Assembly (NCBI GenBank): GCA_009788055.1
Contig: WQSG01000018.1
Coordinates: 1 to 48,747, forward strand
DNA: 48,747 nucleotides
DNA from: Defluviitaleaceae bacterium
GTDB lineage: Bacteria > Bacillota > Clostridia > Lachnospirales > WQUN01
Reading direction: 5' to 3'
Shown here: positions 1 through 5,820 of the stretch, piece by piece
How positions within the stretch are numbered: the first letter of the stretch is position 1
Layout of the letters: the number at the start of each line of letters is the position of its first letter
Notes under the pieces: generated by a model
The model's database searches: none
What the model saw: only the letters and a program-made list of their open reading frames with translations
Told to the model about the DNA's origin: nothing
Made by a program: the position numbers and the translations under genes

Positions 1-35
1 ATGAGCATTACGCAGAATACACGGCGGCATTATGA
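1..35 (+). CDS. 3' end of an upstream gene, probably phage structural
   Basis: An open frame enters from the left edge and stops with TGA at 33-35, ending in EHYAEYTAAL. It lies just upstream of a head-tail adaptor gene, where phages usually place a head-tail connector or capsid gene. Only eleven codons are visible, so the family cannot be named. A second frame starting with ATG at position 1 and stopping at 84 is also open, so the frame choice is uncertain. Confidence 0.25.
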   Translation, partial: EHYAEYTAAL

Positions 36-71
36 TTGTATTTCTTTTTTTGGCGGGAAAGGGCGGGAAGT

Positions 72-434
72 ATGCGGAACTTGAAAGATAAAAAGATAGT
101 GCTATGCAGAAAAACAACGGTAAAGGATAGCGCGGGTTTTGCAAGCGAGATTTACACGGCAATACATCCGGGTAAGTTGTGGGCGTATGTACGCCAATTA
201 TCGGCGGGGGAGTTTTACAGCGCGAAAGCCGTACAGCAGAAAGAGGAAATGCTTTTTACCATAAACTGGCGCAACGATATAAACGCCGCCAATACCTTTA
301 TCGAATACCGGGGCGTTTTGTACGATATAACGAGAATAGACACGTTCGAGGGGTACAAAGAGGATTTGAAAATATACGCCGCCGCGCTTGCGGGAGCGGC
401 GGCGGTTAAGGAATGGCAGGAATGGCAGGGGTGA
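72..434 (+). CDS. Phage head-tail adaptor (head-closure) protein
   Basis: A protein of 120 residues starting MRNLKDKKIVLCRK. The layout matches the phage head-tail joining family (SPP1 gp16-like head closure): a short beta-rich protein, with LWAYVRQLSAGEFYSA in the first half, then a FTINWRNDINAANTFIEYRG stretch and a late YDITRID motif. Such proteins sit between the portal/connector ring and the tail of siphophages and myophages. The start at 72 follows a purine-rich GGGCGGGAAG; an earlier in-frame start at 36 would add a poorly supported MYFFFWRERAGS leader. No tail genes follow, so the prophage is either truncated here or its other genes lie to the left. The family call comes from motif recall, without a search. 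Confidence 0.72.
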   Translation: MRNLKDKKIVLCRKTTVKDSAGFASEIYTAIHPGKLWAYVRQLSAGEFYSAKAVQQKEEMLFTINWRNDINAANTFIEYRGVLYDITRIDTFEGYKEDLKIYAAALAGAAAVKEWQEWQG

Positions 435-452
435 ACGCCTTGCCATTTTTTT
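421..452 (+). terminator. Rho-independent terminator of the head-tail adaptor gene
   Basis: AATGGCAGG (421-429) pairs with CCTTGCCATT (438-447) with one bulge, followed by a T run to 452. The stem overlaps the last codons and the stop of the adaptor gene. Phage structural genes are usually transcribed as one long unit, so a terminator here fits a remnant or an element end. Confidence 0.55.
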
Positions 453-588
453 CTTGCCATATGGGACAGGTTATGCTATCATCCTCTTGCGTTGAGAATA
501 GAGGCTATTCACAGCATTAAAGAAGGTAACTGTATTAAGAAATAAAAATTTTTTCCATAAATTTCAAATAAAAGAGGGAGGACTAAAA

Positions 589-939
589 ATGTCGAAGATA
601 TATAAAGGCAATGGAAGTGGTAGCGATACTTGCGTTGGTCAAATAATGAGTAGCAAAGTTTACAAAGGCAATGGAAGTGGTAGCGATACTTGTGTTGGTC
701 AAATAATGGGTGAAAAAATTTACAAAGGTAACGGAAGCGGTAGCGATACTTGTGTTGGTCAAGTATTGGGTGAAAAAATTTACAAAGGTAACGGAAGCGG
801 TAGCGATACTTGCGTTGGTCAAGTATTGGGTGAAAAAGTTTACAAAGGTAACGGAAGCGGTAGTGATACTTGCGTTGGTCAAGTATTGGGAGGTTCATCA
901 TTGTATGGGGGAGCCGCTTTATTGTTATTACTATCTTAA
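589..939 (+). CDS. Small secreted-like protein of five tandem 20-residue repeats
   Basis: A 116-residue protein with a strong ribosome binding site (GAGGGAGGAC, six bases before ATG). After MS it consists of five copies of a 20-residue unit, consensus KxYKGNGSGSDTCVGQ followed by VLGE or a variant. A 14-residue tail, SSLYGGAALLLLLS, ends the protein. Each unit carries one Cys, one Tyr, one Asp and a Gly/Ser-rich core. There is no signal peptide. I do not recognise the family. Possible readings are a multi-core ribosomally made peptide precursor, a surface or phage-decoration repeat protein, or a repeat that assembles through its cysteines. No maturation enzyme is visible next to it. It lies at the far end of a phage-like element, a usual place for cargo genes. 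Confidence 0.75.
   Translation: MSKIYKGNGSGSDTCVGQIMSSKVYKGNGSGSDTCVGQIMGEKIYKGNGSGSDTCVGQVLGEKIYKGNGSGSDTCVGQVLGEKVYKGNGSGSDTCVGQVLGGSSLYGGAALLLLLS
595..894 (+). repeat. Five tandem 60-bp repeats inside a coding frame
   Basis: Units start at 595, 655, 715, 775 and 835. Units 3 to 5 are almost identical in DNA, while units 1 and 2 differ at more positions (AATGGAAGT versus AACGGAAGC), so the array seems to have grown at its 3' side. Every unit is a multiple of three and keeps the frame. Most differences between units are silent or conservative (Ile/Val, Ile-Met/Val-Leu). This argues for selection on the protein, not for a CRISPR or a noncoding satellite. Confidence 0.95.
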
Positions 940-1120
940 TTGTAGATTCAATAAAATTATTAAAATTTAGTGCAACGAGGAACATTAGCGGTACATGGTT
1001 GCCGCACAAAGTACACAATTACCATTGAACAGCGGCGTAAAATCCAGTAAAATAAGGACAAAGACGGCGAGAGCCTATCCTTAAAACTGGAAATTACTGC
1101 CGTTTTTTCTATGTTTCATT
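940..1120. other. Noncoding right end of the phage-like element, with att-like arm
   Basis: No gene is visible from 940 to about 1120. Positions 1094-1113 match 4507-4526, the right end of the neighbouring serine-recombinase element, at 16 of 20 bases; both begin TTACTGCC and end TATG. With the same geometry the crossover would fall at about 1120-1121. That is where similarity to the peptidoglycan-binding family begins, at EYCDG. I infer that 1120 is the right attachment junction of the element that brought in the head-tail adaptor and the repeat protein. Its left end and recombinase lie outside the window. Confidence 0.55.
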
Positions 1121-1387
1121 GAGTACTGCGACGGGCGGCAGTCCACCTGTCCGGGGCTGTGGCAGTGGGGAACGGTTACGCTTGCGAATCAGGGGCTTAA
1201 TGCGTTGCAAATTTTGCGGCATTACTATCCCAACGATGTGCAAATTGTGGAAACGGATAACATCGGCGGGGTAACGGAATCGTTCCCGGGATTTGATTTG
1301 CGGCCGGGAATGAGCGGCCCTGCCGTGCGCACGATGCAAATGTGGCTTAACAGAATACGTGTGAATTTCCCTGCCATTCCGCCGATT
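1121..1387 (+). pseudogene. Peptidoglycan-binding protein, internal fragment (left of insertion)
   Basis: In frame from GAG at 1121 the sequence reads EYCDGRQSTCPG, then WQWGTVTLANQGLNALQI, HYYPNDVQIV and GVTESFPG, followed by the first half of a peptidoglycan-binding domain (LRPGMSGPAVRTMQ, WLNRI, FPAIPPI). This is the middle of a clostridial protein family of roughly 400-500 residues, often annotated as peptidoglycan-binding or spore-cortex-lytic-like. The N-terminal part is gone: before 1121 the sequence is foreign. After Ile at 1385-1387 the frame runs into the inserted element and stops at 1415-1417. The rest of the domain resumes at 4533. An ATG-less fragment like this is not expected to be translated on its own. 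Confidence 0.8.
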
Positions 1388-1406
1388 GCGGAAATATCAA
1401 AAATGG
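1366..1406. other. attL of the serine-recombinase element
   Basis: Host side up to 1384, shared ATT at 1385-1387, element arm TTGCGGAAATATCAAAAATGG's span 1386-1406. Around the core, TTCCGC (1377-1382 region) and GCGGAA (1388-1393) form a short inverted repeat. Compare attR at 4513-4555. Confidence 0.75.
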
Positions 1407-1448
1407 TATCTATGTAAATTTAGCTTGTCCAATATGGGTTATGTCGGT

Positions 1449-2951
1449 TTAGTTGCCTGTAATTGCGTAGTTATATACCACTTCTACTACTTCGTTACGC
1501 ATATCAATGTAAATTTTGTCAATCACCTTCTTCATCATTTCGTTTGTCCAATCGTTAATGTCGGTTTTTAACAGGGTATCAATAAATTTTATTGTTTCCC
1601 CTTCATTGTCAACATTTTCGTTTAGCCAGTTTTGTTCAATTAGAGCAATTTCCCTTTGTTCCGTTAAAAGTTGAAATTTTTTGGCAATGGAATCATTTTG
1701 TGCCTTGTATTGCTCCTTACCTATTATACACTCTGTAAACAATTCAAGCAAGGAATTTCCAAGCCGTGTTTGTTCCTCTATCTGTTTATCAAGCGTTGCA
1801 AGGCTTAGTGTAGCACGTTCCCGCATTTTATCCGCACTGTTTTGGTTGTAGTAATCCCTGACAACCTTAAAATCATTTTCCGCTAACATATCCAAAGAGG
1901 ATTTTACATTAAGCGTTAATTTACTTTGCGGGATAGCGTTTCGCCTGTGTCCGCAATCTTGCTTACCCCTCATTTCGTAAGAACGGCAGGTATAACACCT
2001 TTCTGTTTTCATATGCTTTTTTTCCTGTGACATACAAGACGAACCGCATATTTTACAAGTTACAAGATTAGAAAACAGATACGCTTTACTGTGTCGTGTT
2101 GGGTTTTTGCTTTTCAGATAATCCCCACGTTTTTTATATTCCGCTTGTGCTTTGTGAAATATATCTTCGGGAATTATTGCTTCGTGGTTGCCCTTGTGAA
2201 TATACCAGTCTTTTTCATCAAGGTATTTTTGTTTTTTGAGGGAAATGTCTATTGTGTGCTTTTTCCCCTGTATCAAATACCCCAAGTAAAACTTGTTTAC
2301 TATCACACGTTGCACCGCTACCCCGCACCAGTTCTTGCCCTGTTTTGTGGAAATTCCGTTATTGCGTAGATGAAAAGCAATTTTTGCTGTTCCGTTGCCT
2401 TGCAAATACATATCAAAAATTGTTCTAACAACAACGGCTTCTTCCTCATTTACAACAAAGTTTCGTATTGACTTGTCATAGTTATAACCGTATGTTTCGG
2501 TTGTGCTATGAATTTTGCCCTCTTTGTTGTAAAGTTGCCAAGTCATTTTTATTCGTTCCGATATTTTGCGGGCTTCTTGTTCCGCAAGCCACGCGAACAA
2601 CCCGAACTGCCCCATATCTTTGCGGGAATCAAGGTTATCTTCAATGAAAATAACTCTAATTCCATAGTCTACAAGTTGCGATAACGCCGTTAGCGTTTCG
2701 CGTTGGTTGCGTCCAAAGCGGGAATAAGACTTAGCAAGCAAAATGTCATACTTTTTATTTTTGCCGTCTTGCAATAGCCGTTGGAATGATAACCGCTTTT
2801 TCGTTTCCGTTCCCGAAAATGCTTCATCACTGTAAATGTCGAATATTTCAAGGTTGTTGCGTTGTATATAGTCCTTGAAATATTCTTGCTGGTTGACAAT
2901 ACTTGTTTCTTGATTGTCGGTACTAACTCGCGTATAGATTGCACATTTCAT
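1449..2951 (-). CDS. Large serine recombinase (site-specific integrase)
   Basis: A protein of 500 residues that should integrate and excise the element around it. The N-terminal resolvase-type catalytic domain (about 1-150) begins MKCAIYTRVSTDNQ, with the nucleophile Ser in TRVST; further catalytic-fold motifs are AKSYSRFGRN and EQEARKISERIK. A recombinase DNA-binding domain follows (about 160-270, WCGVAVQRVIVNKFYLGYL). Next comes a zinc ribbon with Cys pairs (CKICGSSC and CYTC), then a helical coiled-coil segment (about 360-430) and a short tail. The ATG at 2951 is chosen because AAAGGGGG precedes it; the longer frame to 2996 lacks a site. The gene ends 62 bp from attL, the usual place for an integrase. 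No excision factor is recognisable, but the small neighbours are candidates. Confidence 0.93.
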   Translation of the reverse strand: MKCAIYTRVSTDNQETSIVNQQEYFKDYIQRNNLEIFDIYSDEAFSGTETKKRLSFQRLLQDGKNKKYDILLAKSYSRFGRNQRETLTALSQLVDYGIRVIFIEDNLDSRKDMGQFGLFAWLAEQEARKISERIKMTWQLYNKEGKIHSTTETYGYNYDKSIRNFVVNEEEAVVVRTIFDMYLQGNGTAKIAFHLRNNGISTKQGKNWCGVAVQRVIVNKFYLGYLIQGKKHTIDISLKKQKYLDEKDWYIHKGNHEAIIPEDIFHKAQAEYKKRGDYLKSKNPTRHSKAYLFSNLVTCKICGSSCMSQEKKHMKTERCYTCRSYEMRGKQDCGHRRNAIPQSKLTLNVKSSLDMLAENDFKVVRDYYNQNSADKMRERATLSLATLDKQIEEQTRLGNSLLELFTECIIGKEQYKAQNDSIAKKFQLLTEQREIALIEQNWLNENVDNEGETIKFIDTLLKTDINDWTNEMMKKVIDKIYIDMRNEVVEVVYNYAITGN

Positions 2952-3032
2952 AAGGTAAAACCCCCTTTGTAATTTTTTGGTGAGCAAAGGATACATTTAC
3001 TATTCGCGGGAGTCAATCACAAAACAAACGCG

Positions 3033-3257
3033 CTAAAATAATTTTAAGTCAATCATATCTTTGTAAATATCGCACAAGTGTTTGTCACCTTCAAAGCGGT
3101 TTATAAACTTTAACAGGCGTTTGCCGTTCCGCATTACGTTTATGCGCGTGTTTTCGTTTGTATATATGGTTTTTATTTGTTCTTCCTGTAATTCCGCAAG
3201 TAAAGCGGGCTTGTTATCGTCTATGTATGAAAGGGCTTCTTGTTCGTTTGCGAACAT
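3033..3257 (-). CDS. Small hypothetical protein of the integrative element
   Basis: A 74-residue acidic/basic mixed protein beginning MFANEQEALSYIDDNKP and ending DMIDLKLF. It is encoded just upstream of the recombinase in the same direction, 81 bases apart, and could be cotranscribed with it. TAGGTG lies six bases before the ATG at 3257; a GTG at 3266 is an alternative start. No domain is recognised. Its size and position would suit a recombination directionality factor, but the sequence offers no direct sign of this. Confidence 0.6.
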   Translation of the reverse strand: MFANEQEALSYIDDNKPALLAELQEEQIKTIYTNENTRINVMRNGKRLLKFINRFEGDKHLCDIYKDMIDLKLF

Positions 3258-3453
3258 AAAAAACACCTACCAAAAAGCGGGATAGTAGATGTATATGCGT
3301 GGCGTTGCTTTTCTAATATGAATTTTTGCATAATCCAATCTTTGAAAATTTCCGAGTATAGAAAACCGAAAAAATTTGTAAAAGGAACAAACGTGCCAGT
3401 GTATAGCGAACCTTCCCGCGAAATGTAGAGCGGGGAATTTTAGCGGGACGGAT
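3258..3453. other. Intergenic, no gene recognised
   Basis: An AT-rich gap within the element. A 62-codon plus-strand frame (3240-3428) crosses it but has no ribosome binding site and overlaps the start of the small minus-strand gene. It probably carries the promoter of the small gene and recombinase. Confidence 0.5.
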
Positions 3454-3777
3454 TCATCTTTCTATAATGCGCCCAAAGCGACCGCGAACTACCATTCTGT
3501 CAAGATTAAATACAACTACATTGCGACCTTCAATCACTTCAATCACTTCAAAGAAATAATAGTATCGGTACGGTATGCCCCCTTGATTTATGTCCCTTTG
3601 ATTTCTAATTACTGAAATCAGTACAGGGAGAAATGTCTCGGGGGTACTATATTCAATTCCATTTTTTACGACTGCCGAAATATAAACATCTCTTGTGGAA
3701 AATTTGATTTTTACGCAAGTAATTTCAAATTTCTGCGGTTTATTGATAGGTGTATGCGGAGGTGTGTGTAGTGGCAA
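3454..3777 (-). CDS. Possible small hypothetical protein
   Basis: An open frame of 107 codons. Its central part looks protein-like (KFEITCVKIKFSTRDVYIS, then RYYYFFEVIEVIEGRNVV, ending RMVVRGRFGRIIER). The only in-frame starts are weak: TTG at 3777, with no clear ribosome binding site. It overlaps the divergent gene at 3771 by a few bases. Either it is a short element gene with a poor start, or it is an accidental frame; both remain possible. Confidence 0.35.
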   Translation of the reverse strand: MPLHTPPHTPINKPQKFEITCVKIKFSTRDVYISAVVKNGIEYSTPETFLPVLISVIRNQRDINQGGIPYRYYYFFEVIEVIEGRNVVVFNLDRMVVRGRFGRIIER

Positions 3778-4310
3778 GTAGCGAAATCACTGGGCTTGAC
3801 GGCAATTTACAGGAGAAAGGAAACGCCAATAATTCAAATGGCGAAAAAAAACGTAGCCACAAAAAATATTTGCCGTCCATAAATAAGGACGCATTACAGG
3901 CATTAGAGGGAACAACCACGAGCAGTTTTGTTGACCTTGCACAAGCCGTTATTTTAATTGACGGCGTTCCCTATGACAAAGAGACCCTTCCAATGTCAAA
4001 AGCCCGCAAAATGGATTTTGAACGCCTTATAGCCCACTATGCAAAATTGGAAATATACGGCAGGCGAAAGTATCATGTAAAATCTGTAATAAATCGAGTG
4101 ACAAAAGACGAATTAAACGACGTAGAACTAAAAATAATGCGTAAAGCACCCTACACAAAAACTAAGCCCCTAACGGAGGCACAAAAAGCGGCACGGCGGG
4201 AGATATACGAGGCGAAAAAGGAACAAGCCAAAAAGGAAGCCGAAAAACACGCCGAAAAAGTAAAGGAACAGGCGAAACAAAAAATAGCGGAATTACAAAA
4301 AACTACATAG
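3771..4310 (+). CDS. Hypothetical protein with charged coiled-coil C-terminus
   Basis: A 179-residue protein. GTG at 3771 is chosen because GGAGGTG sits six bases upstream; the upstream GTG at 3750 has no such site. Residues 1-45 are polar. Residues 45-120 form a compact region (SFVDLAQAVILIDGVPYDKE, then RKMDFERLIAHYAKLEIYG). From about 125 to the end it is an Ala/Glu/Lys-rich helix (EAKKEQAKKEAEKHAEKVKE) expected to form a coiled coil. No family is recognised. It is the only rightward gene of the element and lies next to attR, so it is element cargo or an accessory recombination factor. Confidence 0.6.
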   Translation: MASSEITGLDGNLQEKGNANNSNGEKKRSHKKYLPSINKDALQALEGTTTSSFVDLAQAVILIDGVPYDKETLPMSKARKMDFERLIAHYAKLEIYGRRKYHVKSVINRVTKDELNDVELKIMRKAPYTKTKPLTEAQKAARREIYEAKKEQAKKEAEKHAEKVKEQAKQKIAELQKTT

Positions 4311-4332
4311 ACAAGTAACTAGACAAGTAACT
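4309..4332. repeat. Two tandem 12-bp repeats (AGACAAGTAACT)
   Basis: Copies at 4309-4320 and 4321-4332; the first overlaps the stop codon of the preceding gene. Immediately after, the 13-mer TGTGTCGAATATT (4332-4344) recurs at 4464-4476 near attR. These repeats near an element end could be accessory binding sites for the recombinase, but that is a guess. Confidence 0.6.
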
Positions 4333-4429
4333 GTGTCGAATATTGTCAAGATATGCGAATACAAGCGGAATTTTTCGGCATGAAAATTAGCGGGCTTGTT
4401 CCATGTTGAAACATAAGGTAAAATAAAAT

Positions 4430-4462
4430 AAGAAGGCAGATTATGCGTGCCTTCTTGTTTTA
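4430..4462 (+). terminator. Rho-independent terminator before attR
   Basis: AAGAAGGCA (4430-4438) pairs exactly with TGCCTTCTT (4448-4456), followed by GTTTTATT. It ends transcription of the rightward element gene before the host flank. Confidence 0.75.
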
Positions 4463-4512
4463 TTGTGTCGAATATTCCCCCGAAACCCCTATTGCACAAG
4501 CCTTTTTTACTG

Positions 4513-4555
4513 CCACTTTTGATATGCCCGCAATTACCAATGTTAGCGGAATTTA
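4513..4555. other. attR of the serine-recombinase element
   Basis: The element arm spans 4513-4533 and is the inverted partner of 1386-1406 (18 of 21 matching when reverse-complemented). The shared ATT is at 4533-4535. Host sequence from 4536 onward continues the peptidoglycan-binding domain in frame. Confidence 0.75.
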
Positions 4556-4826
4556 CGGGCCGCAAACGGAAGCGGCAGTAAGGGCATTTCAAAGTATTCG
4601 CGAGTTGGGGAACACAAACCCGAACGGTATTGTAGACCGCGCCACATGGTATCGTATGTCGTTTATTTATTCTGCGGTTAAAAGGCTTGGCGAACTTACC
4701 AGCGAAGGAATTATAATTGGGATAGGACGCACGCCGCCCACGGAAATTATACGCGAAGGTTCACGCGGAAGGCTGGTTCAGCAAGCGCAGTATCTCCTGA
4801 ATTTCATTTCGGAGAGATGTTGTTAA
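4533..4826 (+). pseudogene. Peptidoglycan-binding protein, fragment right of insertion
   Basis: From ATT at 4533 the frame reads ITNVSGIYGPQTEAAVRAFQ, the conserved end of a peptidoglycan-binding domain. It continues with GIVDRATWYRMSFIYSAVKR, then the start of a second such domain (REGSRGRLVQQAQYLLNF) that breaks off at ISERCC and a stop. In relatives the second domain continues, so the 3' end also seems lost, replaced by the end of the convergent DHH gene. An ATG at 4443 opens the frame inside the element and could express this fragment, but it has no clear ribosome binding site. Confidence 0.8.
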
Positions 4827-5746
4827 GGAAGGGTTATTTCCTCGCCGTTAATAAATTCTATAACTTCCCTGATTACGGTATCGGCGTCTTCGTAGGATAC
4901 TTGGCAGGTGCCCACCTGTTTGTGACCGCCGCCTCCATACCTTGCCATTAACGCGCCAACATCTATTTCGGAGGTTCTGTTTAAGATGGAATGTCCTACG
5001 GCTATTACGCAGTTGCCCGCAAATCCTTCTGCCACCCACACGGATATGTTTTGTTCGGGGAAAATGCTATATAAAAGGAAACGGTTGCCCGTTTTTATTT
5101 TCTCGGCTTCGCGAAGGTCTGTAAGAATTACATTGCCAACGGATTCCGAATATTCCAGTATCATATTGCGGAAGTCGTTGGCTTGCTGATTGTAATATTC
5201 AATGCGTTCGGCTATGTCGGGAAGCATTAAAAGTTCGGTTATGGTAAGGTCGCGGCAGGCCTGTATCAGTTCTTCCATCAGCTCCCAATTTCCTTTAGTG
5301 AATCTTTTTCTGTGTCCAAGCCCCGTGCGCGGATCCATGATAAAACCAAACAATACCCAACCGGTTGGGTTTACAATTTCCTCCACGGTAAACTGTGCAG
5401 AGTCCACTTTGTCTACCGCGTCTACCATTTCAGACATATGCGGCAAGCGGCTTTCGCCTTCGTAGTAATTGAAAAGAATCCTTGCGCAACTTGGTGCCAA
5501 ATATCTCGCGCCCTCCACGTTCACATTAGCACCTACGCGTTCCAGTTCGCTTGCGTGATGGTCGAACCACAGGCCGCAACCTTCTACATATGGCACGTTT
5601 GTAAGCGCGTCGTTTTCCGTTACCTTAATTTTGCCGTCTTGCAAATCTCTGGGATGTACGAACTTCCATTTATCTATAACTCCAAGTTCCAGTAAAATTG
5701 AACCGCATACCAATCCGTCAAAATCCGCTCTGGTGATTAAACGCAT
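4823..5746 (-). CDS. DHH-family phosphoesterase (exopolyphosphatase-like)
   Basis: A 307-residue cytoplasmic protein. The N-terminal DHH domain shows RADFDGLVCG (metal-binding Asp pair, residues 6-15), the DHH signature in WFDHHAS (about 60-66) and a further metal Asp in DAVDKVDSAQF. The C-terminal DHHA1 domain ends with the substrate-binding ARYGGGGHKQVGTCQV (about 268-283). Members cleave phosphodiester or phosphoanhydride bonds (nanoRNA, cyclic dinucleotides, polyphosphate); this subfamily's substrate cannot be read from sequence. GGAGGCGGCAAAT precedes the ATG at 5746. The stop lies right at the truncated end of the peptidoglycan-binding gene. Confidence 0.88.
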   Translation of the reverse strand: MRLITRADFDGLVCGSILLELGVIDKWKFVHPRDLQDGKIKVTENDALTNVPYVEGCGLWFDHHASELERVGANVNVEGARYLAPSCARILFNYYEGESRLPHMSEMVDAVDKVDSAQFTVEEIVNPTGWVLFGFIMDPRTGLGHRKRFTKGNWELMEELIQACRDLTITELLMLPDIAERIEYYNQQANDFRNMILEYSESVGNVILTDLREAEKIKTGNRFLLYSIFPEQNISVWVAEGFAGNCVIAVGHSILNRTSEIDVGALMARYGGGGHKQVGTCQVSYEDADTVIREVIEFINGEEITLP

Positions 5747-5820
5747 ATTTGCCGCCTCCGATAAATTTCCTAAGAGATTTTCCTAACATTATGCCATACG
5801 GGAAACACGTAAGCAATGTT

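Larger units (their letters stand above)
1385..4535. mobile_element. Serine-recombinase integrative element, about 3.15 kb
   Basis: The element interrupts the peptidoglycan-binding gene. Its ends were located in three ways. First, the host domain breaks off at Ile 1385-1387 and resumes at Ile 4533-4535, and both codons are ATT. Second, joining the flanks at ATT gives the continuous, in-frame motif PPITNVSGIYGPQT, as expected for this domain family. Third, inside each end lies one arm of an imperfect inverted repeat (1386-1406 and 4513-4533, 18 of 21 matching). Joined, the arms form a 42-bp near-palindromic attP centred on AATT. Content: a large serine recombinase at the left end and three small unknown genes. 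There are no recognisable conjugation, replication or resistance genes. Confidence 0.85.

Noticed and set aside
595..894. Regular 60-bp repeats that could suggest a CRISPR array
   Set aside because: There are no unique spacers, the units are contiguous, and all keep one reading frame with a ribosome binding site.
509..1018. Minus-strand frames of 169 and 99 codons across the repeat gene
   Set aside because: They are antisense shadows of the tandem repeats, without ribosome binding sites; the plus-strand frame has a strong site.
1011..1036. CAATTACCATTG near 1015 resembles CAATTACCAATG at the element's right junction (11 of 12)
   Set aside because: The match is short, lies about 100 bp inside the upstream element, and is not positioned to act as a junction; probably chance.
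3240..3428. 62-codon plus-strand frame inside the integrative element
   Set aside because: No ribosome binding site, overlaps the 5' end of a better-supported minus-strand gene, and shows no domain.
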